NCBI RefSeq assembly: GCF_011752815.1
Contig: NZ_VWWV01000003.1
Span: 558,001 to 622,000, forward strand
Reading direction: 5' to 3'
Length of the DNA: 64,000 nucleotides
DNA from: Enterobacter sp. Cy-643
GTDB lineage: Bacteria; Pseudomonadota; Gammaproteobacteria; Enterobacterales; Enterobacteriaceae
Positions 8,190 to 17,918 of the stretch are shown here, piece after piece (position 1 is the first letter of the stretch; each line of letters opens with the position of its first letter). The position numbers and the translations under genes were made by a program. The notes under the pieces were generated by a model. That model did no database searches and had not been told where the DNA came from. It saw nothing but the letters and a program-made list of their open reading frames with translations.

Positions 8190-8805
8190 TGCCTGACCTG
8201 TGATTAGTGTCTGCCGCCAGCTTTCGCTGGATAGAGAGTAGCGTGCGCCGCCTGATCCAGCCACTGGCCGGACGAATGAGCATCCAATAGAGAGCGAACA
8301 GGGCTTTCACGCGGGGCGTTGGGCAATAGACAAAGGTTTCGGTACGTAATACCGCCGAGCCGTTGTTCTCAGGCGTGACATCAAAGCGCAAGACCAGCTT
8401 AGCCGCGCGTGAGTCGGCAAAATGCTTGAAGGCTTCGGCATCTTTCAGAGACTCGACGTCAAGCAACGGTCGCCAGAAACGCCCGGCCAAACCAAAAGAG
8501 ACTTCCTGGCTGCTTTGATGCAGCAGAGTGAAAGAGCCAAACCCGAAGGTATCGGCTGGTTCCGTGCTCTCTGACTTAAACAACGCCCGGCGCAGGCGGC
8601 GAGGGAGCTGGCGCAAACGGAGTAGCCGACGGATAACCGGATCGTCTTCCATATTCAGCGCCAGAACGGCCTGAATAATGGCTTCAGGCGTACCTTCAAT
8701 AGGCGGGGAGTGATGCTTTTCATAAAAGCTAAATGAAGGCAGCCATGGCGTGGCGTCCGCCTGACGCCGACACGCTCTCTCACTGACAAAACCTAAAAAT
8801 GCCAC
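8173..8805 (-). CDS. Uncharacterised protein, possibly SRPBCC-like, coupled to the esterase
   Basis: 210 residues, GTG start with AGGAAG upstream. I do not firmly recognise it. The N-terminal part has an FYEKHHSPPIEGTPEAIIQAV pattern, and the centre (GSFTLLHQSSQEVSFGLAGRFW, then KLVLRFDVTPENNGSAVLRTET) alternates like the strands of a ligand-binding SRPBCC/START fold; the C-terminus is a short basic helix. No signal peptide or clear membrane span. Its last 17 bp overlap the esterase start, so the products probably work together. It begins just after the ssb terminator. Confidence 0.65.
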   Translation of the reverse strand: MAFLGFVSERACRRQADATPWLPSFSFYEKHHSPPIEGTPEAIIQAVLALNMEDDPVIRRLLRLRQLPRRLRRALFKSESTEPADTFGFGSFTLLHQSSQEVSFGLAGRFWRPLLDVESLKDAEAFKHFADSRAAKLVLRFDVTPENNGSAVLRTETFVYCPTPRVKALFALYWMLIRPASGWIRRRTLLSIQRKLAADTNHRSGNDRQN

Positions 8806-8863
8806 GGCATCTTCCTTATCCGAGGGTCGCCTGTCCGGCAGATTTCATACCGCCTTATAATAG

Positions 8864-8885
8864 AAAAAAACCCTGCCAGGCAGGG
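8864..8885 (-). terminator. ssb terminator
   Basis: The symmetrical CCCTGCC-A-GGCAGGG stem, read on the minus strand, is followed by seven T's (the A run 8864-8870). It ends ssb before the 210-residue gene begins. Confidence 0.85.
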
Positions 8886-8926
8886 TTTTATTTGTTCGTC
8901 ACGTACAGGTTTACACCCTGAGGGGA

Positions 8927-9457
8927 TCAGAATGGGATATCGTCGTCGAAATCCATTGGTGGTTCGTTAGATGGCGCTGGCGCGCTCTGCTGCTGCGGGC
9001 GAGACTGCGCGCCGCCGCTGAACTGGTTGCCGCCCTGAGGCTGCTGAGGCTGACCCCAACCGCCCTGCTGCTGGCCGCCGTTGCCGCCTGCCGGTGCACC
9101 GCCGCCCTGACGGCCGCCGAGCATCTGCATGGTGCCACCCACGTTTACCACGACTTCGGTGGTGTATTTTTCTACACCAGCCTGGTCGGTCCATTTACGG
9201 GTTTGCAGTGCGCCTTCGATGTAAACCTGAGAACCTTTACGCAAGTATTCACCGGCCACTTCGGCCAGTTTGCCGAACAGCACCACGCGGTGCCACTCGG
9301 TTTTTTCTTTGGTTTCGCCGGTTTGCTTATCACGCCAGGACTCTGACGTGGCCAGTGTAATGTTGGCGACAGCGCCCCCATTTGGCATATAGCGTACTTC
9401 CGGGTCCTGACCCAGATTCCCAACGAGAATCACCTTGTTTACGCCTCTGCTGGCCAT
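8927..9457 (-). CDS. ssb: Single-stranded DNA-binding protein SSB
   Basis: 176 residues (E. coli 178). The OB fold covers about residues 1-112 ([20 protein letters not shown] at the start). A Gly/Gln/Pro-rich linker follows, ending in the acidic tip DFDDDIPF that recruits replication and repair partners such as Exo I, RecQ and chi. It works as a tetramer on ssDNA. It diverges from uvrA across a 235-bp region with a LexA box, as in E. coli. Confidence 0.98.
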   Translation of the reverse strand: MASRGVNKVILVGNLGQDPEVRYMPNGGAVANITLATSESWRDKQTGETKEKTEWHRVVLFGKLAEVAGEYLRKGSQVYIEGALQTRKWTDQAGVEKYTTEVVVNVGGTMQMLGGRQGGGAPAGGNGGQQQGGWGQPQQPQGGNQFSGGAQSRPQQQSAPAPSNEPPMDFDDDIPF

Positions 9458-9584
9458 GTTCGTGTCTCCTGAAACGTTTTTAAATAGTCTAAACCGGGGA
9501 TTCTACACTATGCCACCCACAATGTTTATAGCTGCGAGGGACATTCAAGAATGTCGGCTAAGTATAGCTCGTTTCATTAAAACA

Positions 9585-9600
9585 CTGGATATTCATTCAG
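9585..9600. promoter_or_regulatory. LexA (SOS) box of uvrA/ssb
   Basis: CTGGATATTCATTCAG fits the LexA consensus CTGT-N8-ACAG with two changes and differs by one base from the E. coli uvrA/ssb box as I remember it. It lies 93 bp before uvrA and 128 bp before ssb. Confidence 0.8.
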
Positions 9601-9692
9601 GTTTTATTGTGTCATAATTAGCCGTTTCTGGCCGTCGGTTGTCTCTCTACATACATACCAGGCGCATGCAGTCATTATTCCGGGAAAGGTGA

Positions 9693-12524
9693 ATGGATAA
9701 GATCGAAGTTCGGGGCGCCCGCACCCACAATCTCAAAAATATCAATCTCGTCATCCCGCGCGACAAACTGATTGTTGTCACCGGGCTTTCGGGTTCAGGC
9801 AAATCCTCACTGGCATTCGACACCCTGTACGCAGAAGGGCAGCGCCGCTACGTTGAGTCCCTTTCGGCCTACGCGCGTCAGTTCCTGTCGCTGATGGAGA
9901 AGCCGGACGTCGATCATATCGAAGGGTTGTCCCCTGCGATTTCTATTGAACAGAAATCCACGTCCCATAACCCACGTTCCACCGTCGGCACCATCACGGA
10001 AATTCATGACTACCTGCGTCTGCTTTACGCCCGCGTAGGCGAACCGCGCTGCCCGGATCACGACATCCCGCTCGCGGCTCAAACCGTCAGTCAGATGGTG
10101 GATAACGTGCTCGCGCAGCCGGAAGGCAAGCGCCTGATGCTGCTCGCGCCGATCATTAAAGATCGCAAAGGCGAACACGCCAAAACGCTGGAAAACCTGG
10201 CCAGCCAGGGCTATATCCGCGCGCGTATCGACGGGGAAGTCTGCGACCTGTCCGATCCGCCAAAATTAGAGCTGCAGAAGAAGCACACCATTGAAGTGGT
10301 CGTCGACCGCTTTAAGGTGCGTGAAGACATCGCCCAGCGCCTGGCCGAGTCGTTTGAGACCGCGCTGGAGTTGTCCGGCGGGTCTGCGGTTGTCGCCGAC
10401 ATGGACGATGAAAAAGCGGAAGAGCTGCTGTTCTCCGCCAACTTTGCCTGCCCGGTCTGCGGCTACAGCATGCGCGAACTGGAACCGCGCCTGTTCTCCT
10501 TTAACAACCCGGCCGGCGCCTGCCCAACCTGCGACGGTCTGGGCGTACAGCAATATTTCGATCCCGATCGCGTGGTGCAAAACGGCGAGCTGTCGCTGGC
10601 CGGTGGCGCTATCCGTGGCTGGGATCGCCGTAACTTCTATTACTTCACCATGCTGCGCTCGCTGGCCGATCACTATAAGTTCGACGTGGAAGCCCCGTGG
10701 AACGCGCTGACCGACGCGGTGAAGAAAGTCGTCCTGCACGGCTCGGGCAAAGAAACTATCGAATTCAAGTACATGAACGATCGTGGGGACACCTCCGTGC
10801 GCCGCCATCCGTTCGAAGGCGTGCTGCACAACATGGAGCGCCGCTATAAAGAAACCGAATCTTCCGCCGTGCGCGAAGAGCTGGCGAAATTCATCAGCAA
10901 CCGCCCCTGCACCAGCTGCGAAGGGACGCGCCTGCGCCGTGAAGCGCGCCATGTGTTTGTGGAAAACACCGCGCTGCCGACGATTTCCGACATGAGCATC
11001 GGCCATGCGATGGAATTCTTCCAGAACATGAAGCTCAGCGGCCAGCGGGCGCAAATCGCGGAAAAAGTACTGAAAGAGATCGGCGATCGCCTGAAGTTCC
11101 TGGTGAACGTCGGCCTGAACTACCTTTCCCTCTCCCGTTCGGCGGAAACGCTGTCCGGCGGTGAAGCCCAGCGTATTCGTCTGGCAAGCCAGATTGGCGC
11201 CGGGCTGGTTGGCGTGATGTACGTGCTGGATGAGCCGTCCATCGGCCTGCACCAGCGCGATAACGAGCGCCTGCTGGAAACGCTGATTCACCTGCGTAAC
11301 CTCGGCAACACCGTGATTGTGGTTGAGCACGACGAAGACGCCATTCGCGCCGCCGACCATATTATCGACATTGGCCCTGGCGCGGGCGTGCACGGCGGCC
11401 AGGTGGTCGCGGAAGGCACCATGAAAGACATTATTGCGGTGCCGGAATCCCTGACCGGGCAGTTCCTGAGCGGCAAACGCGAAATTGCGGTGCCGAAAAA
11501 GCGCGTTGCCGCCGATCCGTCGAAAGTGCTCAAGCTCTCCGGTGCGAAGGGGAACAACCTGAAGGACGCCACGCTGACGCTGCCGGTGGGGCTGTTTACC
11601 TGTATTACCGGGGTGTCAGGCTCCGGCAAGTCGACGTTGATTAACGACACGCTGTTCCCGATTGCCCAGCGCCAGCTGAACGGGGCGACAATCGCCGAAC
11701 CGGCACCGTACCGTGAGGTCCAGGGGCTGGAGCATTTCGATAAGGTCATCGACATCGACCAAAGCCCGATTGGCCGCACACCTCGTTCCAACCCGGCGAC
11801 CTACACCGGCGTGTTCACCCCCGTGCGCGAGCTGTTTGCTGGCGTACCAGAAGCGCGTTCACGCGGCTATACGCCGGGACGCTTTAGCTTCAACGTGCGC
11901 GGCGGGCGCTGCGAAGCCTGCCAGGGCGACGGCGTGATCAAAGTGGAAATGCACTTCCTGCCGGATATCTACGTGCCGTGCGACCAGTGCAAAGGCAAAC
12001 GCTATAACCGTGAAACGCTGGAGATTAAGTACAAAGGCAAAAGCATTCACGAAGTGCTGGATATGACCATTGAAGATGCCCGAGAGTTCTTCGATGCCGT
12101 TCCGGCGCTGGCGCGTAAGCTACAAACGCTTATCGACGTGGGTCTGTCCTACATTCGGCTTGGCCAGTCGGCAACCACGCTGTCAGGCGGTGAAGCACAG
12201 CGCGTTAAGCTGGCGCGTGAGCTGTCTAAGCGCGGCACCGGCCAGACGCTGTATATCCTCGATGAGCCGACTACCGGCCTGCACTTTGCGGATATCCAAC
12301 AGCTGCTGGAAGTGCTGCATCAGCTCAGGGATCAGGGCAATACCATTGTGGTGATTGAACACAACCTCGACGTGATTAAAACCGCAGACTGGATTGTGGA
12401 CCTGGGGCCGGAAGGCGGCAGCGGCGGCGGCGAGATCCTGGTATCCGGCACGCCGGAAACCGTCGCCACCTGCGAAGCATCTCATACCGCGCGGTTCCTC
12501 AAACCCTTGCTGAAGCTGAAATAG
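9693..12524 (+). CDS. uvrA: Excinuclease ABC subunit A
   Basis: 943 residues (E. coli 940; three extra at the C-terminus, LKLK). Two ABC ATPase modules are visible: Walker [11 protein letters not shown] with Lys37 and [10 protein letters not shown] near 640, two LSGGEAQR signatures, and [11 protein letters not shown] and [11 protein letters not shown] Walker B regions. Zinc modules include CPVCGYS...CPTCDG and CEACQGDG...CDQCKG. UvrA dimers find bulky DNA lesions and load UvrB. It is SOS-controlled from the upstream LexA box. The stop codon directly abuts the convergent yjbR stop. Confidence 0.98.
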   Translation: MDKIEVRGARTHNLKNINLVIPRDKLIVVTGLSGSGKSSLAFDTLYAEGQRRYVESLSAYARQFLSLMEKPDVDHIEGLSPAISIEQKSTSHNPRSTVGTITEIHDYLRLLYARVGEPRCPDHDIPLAAQTVSQMVDNVLAQPEGKRLMLLAPIIKDRKGEHAKTLENLASQGYIRARIDGEVCDLSDPPKLELQKKHTIEVVVDRFKVREDIAQRLAESFETALELSGGSAVVADMDDEKAEELLFSANFACPVCGYSMRELEPRLFSFNNPAGACPTCDGLGVQQYFDPDRVVQNGELSLAGGAIRGWDRRNFYYFTMLRSLADHYKFDVEAPWNALTDAVKKVVLHGSGKETIEFKYMNDRGDTSVRRHPFEGVLHNMERRYKETESSAVREELAKFISNRPCTSCEGTRLRREARHVFVENTALPTISDMSIGHAMEFFQNMKLSGQRAQIAEKVLKEIGDRLKFLVNVGLNYLSLSRSAETLSGGEAQRIRLASQIGAGLVGVMYVLDEPSIGLHQRDNERLLETLIHLRNLGNTVIVVEHDEDAIRAADHIIDIGPGAGVHGGQVVAEGTMKDIIAVPESLTGQFLSGKREIAVPKKRVAADPSKVLKLSGAKGNNLKDATLTLPVGLFTCITGVSGSGKSTLINDTLFPIAQRQLNGATIAEPAPYREVQGLEHFDKVIDIDQSPIGRTPRSNPATYTGVFTPVRELFAGVPEARSRGYTPGRFSFNVRGGRCEACQGDGVIKVEMHFLPDIYVPCDQCKGKRYNRETLEIKYKGKSIHEVLDMTIEDAREFFDAVPALARKLQTLIDVGLSYIRLGQSATTLSGGEAQRVKLARELSKRGTGQTLYILDEPTTGLHFADIQQLLEVLHQLRDQGNTIVVIEHNLDVIKTADWIVDLGPEGGSGGGEILVSGTPETVATCEASHTARFLKPLLKLK

Positions 12525-12878
12525 TCAAACCGACAATTGCTGCCTGAGTTGTTCAGGCAGCAATGCCACCGCCTGCTGATACGAAGCATCCACCAGATAG
12601 TAAATTTGCGAACCGGGCAGCGCGCCGTCCAGATAGAGCGTGCTCCAGTGTGCCTTATTCAGATGGGCGCTGGGGAAAACGTCCTGATGCTGCTGACGCA
12701 GAAGCTCTGCCAGATCGGGCGTGGCTTTGAGGGAGACGGCCGGGCGCTGGTTCTCTGCATGCACCATGGCAAACAGCACATCGCCGACTTTGATCTGCGT
12801 GGCTTTCCAGTCGCTGTGCACGCTCTGCTCTGCGCCGGGTTTTTTCATGCAGTATTCTAAAAGATCCGAATGGGTCAT
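12525..12878 (-). CDS. yjbR: MmcQ/YjbR-family DNA-binding protein
   Basis: 117 residues from MTHSDLLEYCMKKPGAEQSV; the ATG at 12878 has GAGGAAATTAAG upstream and matches the E. coli YjbR start, while the longer frame to 12926 is not supported. The family adopts a CyaY-like DNA-binding fold with conserved WKATQIKVGD and LNKAHWSTLYLDG segments. The cellular role is unknown. In E. coli it sits between yjbQ and uvrA; yjbQ is missing here. The 3' end of the coding sequence contains a 12-bp inverted repeat that may also serve the convergent uvrA transcript. Confidence 0.92.
   Translation of the reverse strand: MTHSDLLEYCMKKPGAEQSVHSDWKATQIKVGDVLFAMVHAENQRPAVSLKATPDLAELLRQQHQDVFPSAHLNKAHWSTLYLDGALPGSQIYYLVDASYQQAVALLPEQLRQQLSV
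12536..12564. other. 12-bp inverted repeat inside the 3' end of yjbR
   Basis: ATTGCTGCCTGA and TCAGGCAGCAAT are separated by GTTGT. The hairpin starts 12 bp after the uvrA stop but lies wholly inside the yjbR coding region. It lacks a T tract, so if it acts on uvrA mRNA it would be as a 3' stabiliser or rho-linked end. Confidence 0.6.
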
Positions 12879-12967
12879 CTTAATTTCCTCGTCCAGGATA
12901 TTTACCGGAAGCATTCGCGGCAGCATTAAGTGTGCGCCAAAAGCGGATAACAGACGAGATAATTGAT

Positions 12968-13002
12968 TAAAAAAACGGCAGCCAGTTTACATTAGCTGCC
13001 GT
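12968..13002 (-). terminator. aphA terminator
   Basis: ACGGCAGC pairs with GCTGCCGT across a 12-base loop; on the minus strand the stem is followed by a run of T's (A run 12968-12975). It lies just after the aphA stop. Confidence 0.85.
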
Positions 13003-13016
13003 TCTTCTCAGTGGGA

Positions 13017-13730
13017 TCAGTACTCAGAGTTGACGATAACTTCTTCGCCAAACGAGCCTGCTTTCGGCAGCGGCTGGTAGCTGGAGTTCGAGGCACGCAG
13101 GATGCGAATGCCGCGTGCGCCAACGTCCTGGGCTGCGGTGATGTCGTTATCTGAATCGCCGTAGAAGATTTTGATCTTCTTCTCTTTCAGCCACTGCGTT
13201 TTGGTGTTCTGGCCTTCTTTATCGCCGGCAAAAATCACCGGATTGACGCTCGGCTCCGGGATCAGGAAGTCGCTTTGCAGGGTTTTGGTGACGGTTTCGG
13301 TTTTGGTCTGGCTGCGCCCGGTGACGAAGTACACGCTGTCACCGCGCTTGAGGTGCATGGTGATCAGGCTTTTTGCCACCTCTTTGGGCATGCTGAAGTC
13401 ATCCCAGCCGTTGTTCATCTTTTCCCAGAAGGCCGGATTTTTCAGGTAGTCCTGCTTACCCGGAGAAAACTCTTTTTGCCCGCGATAAAAGCCTGGGCTT
13501 GAAAACAGCACGGTATCGTCGATATCAAACCCGACGGCGATAGGCGCGCGGCCCAGCAGGCTATTTTCAATTTGCGCCACGGAAACCCAGTGGATTGGCA
13601 CCTGCTGCGCCAGCTGCGCCACGGTGACGCCAGGATTTAGCGGAGCGGGTGCAGATTCGGTTGCCAAAGCGGCGTGATTGAAGCCTGCCAGCAGGCAGAC
13701 GGCACTGAGTGCCAGGGCGATCTTACGCAT
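13017..13730 (-). CDS. aphA: Periplasmic class B acid phosphatase
   Basis: 237 residues with a cleavable signal peptide ending near NHAALA (about residue 23). The HAD catalytic motif FDIDDTVLF supplies the nucleophile and acid/base aspartates; the middle motif [12 protein letters not shown] and late motif [12 protein letters not shown] complete the active site, which binds magnesium in AphA. The enzyme dephosphorylates nucleoside monophosphates and small phosphoesters in the periplasm. It is transcribed alone, with its own terminator. Confidence 0.96.
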   Translation of the reverse strand: MRKIALALSAVCLLAGFNHAALATESAPAPLNPGVTVAQLAQQVPIHWVSVAQIENSLLGRAPIAVGFDIDDTVLFSSPGFYRGQKEFSPGKQDYLKNPAFWEKMNNGWDDFSMPKEVAKSLITMHLKRGDSVYFVTGRSQTKTETVTKTLQSDFLIPEPSVNPVIFAGDKEGQNTKTQWLKEKKIKIFYGDSDNDITAAQDVGARGIRILRASNSSYQPLPKAGSFGEEVIVNSEY

Positions 13731-13883
13731 TGTTTTCCCTTTAATTTTCTGTTTTTAATCGTTGTTAAAATGAGCAGCCTTGCCATAAAGCCTTCCGACC
13801 ATACCCGCCGGGGACCGATCGACAAAGATTTTTTTCAGTTTAATGTCGCAGAAAACAGGAAAGGTCACAGAACGAGAGAGCAA

Positions 13884-13909
13884 TTTCCTCTCCCGGACGG
13901 GAGAGGAAA
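13884..13909. repeat. Palindrome between tyrB and aphA
   Basis: TTTCCTCTCCC and GGGAGAGGAAA flank GGAC: an 11-bp perfect stem without a T tract. Its CCTCTCCC/GGGAGAGG core resembles the larger hairpin repeats near malE and aceK, so it may be a short family member serving as the tyrB 3' end. The rest of the 205-bp gap (13731-13935) shows nothing else clear. Confidence 0.6.
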
Positions 13910-13935
13910 AGGAGACAAATTAAGTTGGCGAGCAC

Positions 13936-15129
13936 TTACATTACTGCAGCGAACGCCTGCGCCACGCGCTGAACGTTGCTGTGATTAAGCCCAGCAACGC
14001 AGATACGACCGCTGGTGAGCAGGTAAATGCCAAACTCTTCGCGCAGGCGGTCGGCCTGAGCCGCGCTTAACCCGGTGTAGCTAAACATACCGCGCTGTTT
14101 CACCAGGTAGTCAAAGTTGCGTCCCGGCACGGCTTTAGTCAGGACTTCCACCAGCACCTGGCGCATTTCCAGAATACGCACGCGCATGGTTTCCACTTCG
14201 GCAATCCAGCTGGCTTTCAGCTTCTCGTCATTCAAAACTGTCGCCACGACCTGCGCCCCAAAGTTCGGCGGGCTGGAGTAGTTGCGGCGCACGGTGGCTT
14301 TGAGCTGGCCCAGCACACGCCCTGCAGCATCGCTGTCTTCGCAAACCACGGAAAGCCCGCCCACGCGTTCGCCATAGAGAGAGAAGATTTTAGAGAAGGA
14401 GTTGCTCACCAGCATCGGCTGCCCGGAGGAAGCTATCGCGCGAATGGCATAGGCATCCTGCTCCATGCCAGCGCCAAAGCCCTGATAGGCGATGTCGAGG
14501 AACGGGATCAGATTGCGTGATTTAAGAATTTCCGTGACGGCATCCCACTGGCTGTCGGTAAGGTCGGAGCCGGTTGGATTATGGCAGCAAGGGTGGAGCA
14601 GCACGATGCTGAGTTCAGGCAGCGTATTCAGTTTTTCCAGCAGTGCTTCAAAGCGCACACCGTTGGTTTCGCTGTCGAACCACGGGTACGTATTCACGGC
14701 GAAACCCGCGCCTTCGAAGATCGCGACGTGGTTTTCCCAGGTAGGATCGCTGACCCACACCTGCGAATCAGGGAAATAGGTTTTCAGGAAGTCAGCGCCG
14801 ATTTTTAAGGCACCGGAACCCCCGAGCGTTTGCACGGTGGCAATGCGGCCTTCCACCAGCGCCGGATGGTTTGCGCCAAACAACAGCGGCGCAATGGCGC
14901 TGCGATAGCTGTTCAGGCCTTCCATCGGTAAATAGAGAGAGGCGCCGTGAGCCTGCGCGTTCAGGCGAGCTTCTGCTTCTGCCACGGCCTGTAACTGCGG
15001 GATCACCCCGTCTTCATTGTAATAGAGGCCGATGCTGAGGTTGACCTTGTCGCTGCGCGGATCGACTTTAAAGCGTTCCATGAGGGAAAGGATGGGGTCG
15101 CCAGCATAGGCGTCAACTTTTTGAAACAC
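13936..15129 (-). CDS. tyrB: Aromatic-amino-acid aminotransferase
   Basis: 397 residues with a GTG start. Class I aminotransferase of the aspartate/aromatic group: the PLP lysine is in [17 protein letters not shown], the substrate-carboxylate arginine is near the C-terminus, and [10 protein letters not shown] is the family asparagine/proline motif. TyrB makes tyrosine, phenylalanine and leucine from their keto acids. It follows alr on the same strand. A 12-bp hairpin in the 58-bp gap overlaps the AGGAG ribosome-binding site. AspC-like activity cannot be excluded, but the position next to alr and dnaB fits tyrB. Confidence 0.96.
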   Translation of the reverse strand: MFQKVDAYAGDPILSLMERFKVDPRSDKVNLSIGLYYNEDGVIPQLQAVAEAEARLNAQAHGASLYLPMEGLNSYRSAIAPLLFGANHPALVEGRIATVQTLGGSGALKIGADFLKTYFPDSQVWVSDPTWENHVAIFEGAGFAVNTYPWFDSETNGVRFEALLEKLNTLPELSIVLLHPCCHNPTGSDLTDSQWDAVTEILKSRNLIPFLDIAYQGFGAGMEQDAYAIRAIASSGQPMLVSNSFSKIFSLYGERVGGLSVVCEDSDAAGRVLGQLKATVRRNYSSPPNFGAQVVATVLNDEKLKASWIAEVETMRVRILEMRQVLVEVLTKAVPGRNFDYLVKQRGMFSYTGLSAAQADRLREEFGIYLLTSGRICVAGLNHSNVQRVAQAFAAVM

Positions 15130-15140
15130 GGTGAGGTTCT

Positions 15141-15178
15141 CCTGGTTTACAGTTCGCGGATTTCCACTGTAAACCAGG
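15141..15178 (-). other. Inverted repeat overlapping the tyrB Shine-Dalgarno
   Basis: CCTGGTTTACAG and CTGTAAACCAGG are separated by 14 bases. On the minus strand the 3' arm ends inside the AGGAG (rev. of 15139-15143) that precedes the tyrB GTG, so pairing would bury part of the ribosome-binding site. The arms contain TTTACA/TGTAAA, the TyrR half-sites, but in the opposite order to a TyrR box. It could also be the 3' end of alr mRNA. Confidence 0.6.
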
Positions 15179-15187
15179 CGAGGACAC

Positions 15188-16267
15188 TCAGTCCAGATAC
15201 TTCATTGTAACCCTTGACGTCAGGCGAGTGATAAGTTCGTAAGCACTTACATTTGAATATTCGGCGATGCGTTCGACCGGCAAACCTTTACCCCAAAGTA
15301 CCGCGCTATCGCCCGGTTTATCCGTGGCATTCGGGCCTAAATCGACACAAATCATGTCCATGGCAACGCGCCCCACGATAGGCACTTCGCGGCCATTGAC
15401 CAGCACGGGGGTGCCGGACGGTGCGCTACGCGGATAACCATCGCCGTAGCCCATGGCCACCACGCCAAGGCAGGTGTCACGCTCAGCGGTCCAGGTCCCG
15501 CCATAGCCTACCGGTTCCCCGGCTTTATGGTCGCGAACTGCGATCAGGCTCGAGGTTAAAGACATCACTGGCTGGAAGCCAAAGTCTTCACCCCACGGCT
15601 TTTGTTCCAGCGGCGAGACGCCGTAGAGGATGATGCCGGGACGAACCCAGTCCATATGCGAGTCTGGCCACAGCAGAATACCGCCCGATGCGGCGATAGA
15701 ACGCTGCCCTGACTTGCCCGCGGTGAAAGAATTAAAGATATCGAGCTGGCGCGGCGTGGCATCGGATTCAGGCTCATCGGCGCGGGCAAAATGGCTCACC
15801 ACGTTCACCGGCTGGCTAACGTTTTTGCAGGCGACCAGCCGCTGATAGAAAGCTTCTGCCTCTTCCGGGCGCACGCCGAGACGGTGCATCCCGGTGTCCA
15901 GCTTCATCCAGACGGTGATGGGCTGGCTGAGATCGGCCTGCTCCAGCGCTTCAAGCTGTTGAATGCTGTGGATAGCCGTTTGGAAGTTTTGGGCGGCAAT
16001 CGCCGGCAGGTCTTCAGCATTGAAGAATCCTTCCAGCAGCAGAACGGGTTTAGTGATGCCACCTTCCCGCAGGCGCAGGGCTTCTTCCAGGCGGGCCACG
16101 CCGAAAGCATCGGCATTTTCTAAAGTGCGGGCGGTCTCCAGCAGACCATGCCCATAGGCGTTTGCTTTCACGACTGCCACCATGCGACTGTTCGGAGCCA
16201 GTTCGCGCAGGCGTTGCAGGTTGTGTCGCAGAGCGCGGCGGTTAATGACAACGGTTGCCGCTTGCAT
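15188..16267 (-). CDS. alr: Alanine racemase, biosynthetic
   Basis: 359 residues. The PLP lysine is Lys34 in [11 protein letters not shown], and the second catalytic base, a tyrosine, lies in GYGGTWTAE. The N-terminal TIM barrel is followed by the C-terminal beta domain from about 235. It makes D-alanine for peptidoglycan. It lies between dnaB and tyrB on the same strand, as in E. coli. The 165-bp gap to dnaB has no clear terminator. Confidence 0.96.
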   Translation of the reverse strand: MQAATVVINRRALRHNLQRLRELAPNSRMVAVVKANAYGHGLLETARTLENADAFGVARLEEALRLREGGITKPVLLLEGFFNAEDLPAIAAQNFQTAIHSIQQLEALEQADLSQPITVWMKLDTGMHRLGVRPEEAEAFYQRLVACKNVSQPVNVVSHFARADEPESDATPRQLDIFNSFTAGKSGQRSIAASGGILLWPDSHMDWVRPGIILYGVSPLEQKPWGEDFGFQPVMSLTSSLIAVRDHKAGEPVGYGGTWTAERDTCLGVVAMGYGDGYPRSAPSGTPVLVNGREVPIVGRVAMDMICVDLGPNATDKPGDSAVLWGKGLPVERIAEYSNVSAYELITRLTSRVTMKYLD

Positions 16268-16432
16268 GTTCGTTCCTTGCTCAGTGTTTGAATTAAAGGT
16301 TATCCATTTTCTTCATCATTCAGGTCACAGCGAGGCGGCAAGAGAACTCAGCCCGATGAGCTTACTTAAGCAAGTGATTCGGGCGAGTAAGTGCAGCCCA
16401 CGCCGCTGCGGCTTGAAGGATGGCGAGGATTT

Positions 16433-17839
16433 TTATTCTTCGTCGTACTGCGGTCCGGCGTAGTTATCGAAACGCGACCACTGACCGTTAAAGGTCAGAC
16501 GTACGGTACCGATGGGGCCGTTACGCTGCTTACCGAGAATGATTTCAGCGATGCCTTTCAGGTCGCTGTTCTCGTGATAAACCTCGTCGCGGTAGATAAA
16601 CATGATCAAGTCGGCATCCTGCTCGATGGAGCCGGATTCACGCAGATCGGAGTTGACCGGACGTTTGTCGGCGCGCTGCTCCAGGGAACGGTTAAGCTGC
16701 GACAGCGCCACCACCGGCACCTGAAGCTCTTTTGCCAGCGCCTTGAGCGAGCGGGAAATCTCGGCGATTTCCAGCGTACGGTTGTCGGACAGCGACGGGA
16801 CGCGCATCAGCTGCAGGTAGTCGATCATGATCAGGCTAAGCCCGTCATGCTCACGGTAAATACGGCGGGCACGGGAACGGACTTCGGTCGGCGTCAAGCC
16901 GGAGGAGTCGTCGATATACATGTTACGCTTCTCCAGCAGAATACCCATGGTGCTGGAGATGCGTGCCCAGTCCTCGTCGTCCAGCTGGCCGGTACGGATT
17001 CGGGTCTGGTCCACGCGCGACAGCGACGCCAGCATACGCATCATGATCTGCTCGCCGGGCATCTCAAGGCTGAAAATCAGCACCGGTTTGTCCTGCAGCA
17101 TGGCGGCGTTTTCGCACAGGTTCATCGCGAAGGTGGTTTTACCCATCGACGGACGGGCCGCCACGATAATCAGGTCAGAACGCTGGAGGCCAGCAGTCTT
17201 CTTGTTCAGATCCTGGTAGCCGGTATCCACGCCCGTGACGCCGTCGTGCGGCGTCTGGTACAGGGACTCGATACGCGACACCGTGGCTTCCAGAATCTGA
17301 TCGATGCTCTTCGGGCCTTCGTCTTTGTTAGCGCGACTTTCAGCAATCTGGAAGACGCGAGATTCCGCCAGATCCAGCAGGTCTTCACTGGTACGCCCCT
17401 GCGGGTCGTAGCCGGCATCGGCAATTTCATTGGCGACCGCAATCATTTCGCGGACAACGGCACGTTCACGCACAATATCCGCATAGGCGCTGATGTTTGC
17501 CGCACTTGGCGTGTTTTTAGAAAGCTCAGCGAGATAAGCAAAACCGCCGACGCTCTCAAGCTGGCCCTGGAGTTCCAGAGATTCAGAAAGCGTAATCAGG
17601 TCGATGGGTTTGCTCATTTCGAGCAGACGCTGCATTTCGGTGAAGATCATGCGGTGCGGACGGCTGAAGAAGTCGTTGGCGACCACGCGCTCGGCGACGT
17701 TGTCCCAGCGTTCGTTATCCAGCATTAAACCGCCCAACACCGACTGCTCCGCCTCAAGCGAGTGCGGCGGCATCTTCAGCCCTTCTACCTGACGGTCGCG
17801 GGGTTCGTTCGGTTTGTTGAAGGGTTTATTTCCTGCCAT
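16433..17839 (-). CDS. dnaB: Replicative DNA helicase DnaB
   Basis: 468 residues (E. coli 471). The N-terminal helical collar (about 25-130, PPHSLEAEQSVLGGLMLDN) binds DnaG. The RecA-like motor from about 190 shows Walker A ARPSMGKTTFAMN, Walker B LIMIDYLQLM and the arginine-finger region EQRADKRP followed by SDLRESG. It forms the hexameric replication-fork helicase. It diverges from qorA across 79 bp. Confidence 0.98.
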   Translation of the reverse strand: MAGNKPFNKPNEPRDRQVEGLKMPPHSLEAEQSVLGGLMLDNERWDNVAERVVANDFFSRPHRMIFTEMQRLLEMSKPIDLITLSESLELQGQLESVGGFAYLAELSKNTPSAANISAYADIVRERAVVREMIAVANEIADAGYDPQGRTSEDLLDLAESRVFQIAESRANKDEGPKSIDQILEATVSRIESLYQTPHDGVTGVDTGYQDLNKKTAGLQRSDLIIVAARPSMGKTTFAMNLCENAAMLQDKPVLIFSLEMPGEQIMMRMLASLSRVDQTRIRTGQLDDEDWARISSTMGILLEKRNMYIDDSSGLTPTEVRSRARRIYREHDGLSLIMIDYLQLMRVPSLSDNRTLEIAEISRSLKALAKELQVPVVALSQLNRSLEQRADKRPVNSDLRESGSIEQDADLIMFIYRDEVYHENSDLKGIAEIILGKQRNGPIGTVRLTFNGQWSRFDNYAGPQYDEE

Positions 17840-17918
17840 AGTGAGGGAGCTACCAAATTCATAGTGAGAGACCGGGAAGTATAACCATTCTTGTCACTCT
17901 TCGACACCAGGAGTTTCC

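Noticed and set aside
9435-9617. 60-residue plus-strand frame between ssb and uvrA
   Set aside because: It overlaps the ssb start and the SOS box, and has no family similarity.
15141-15178. TyrR box
   Set aside because: A TyrR box is TGTAAA-N6-TTTACA; here the half-sites are in the opposite order and 16 bases apart.
16391-17728. 445-residue plus-strand frame
   Set aside because: It is the antisense shadow of dnaB.
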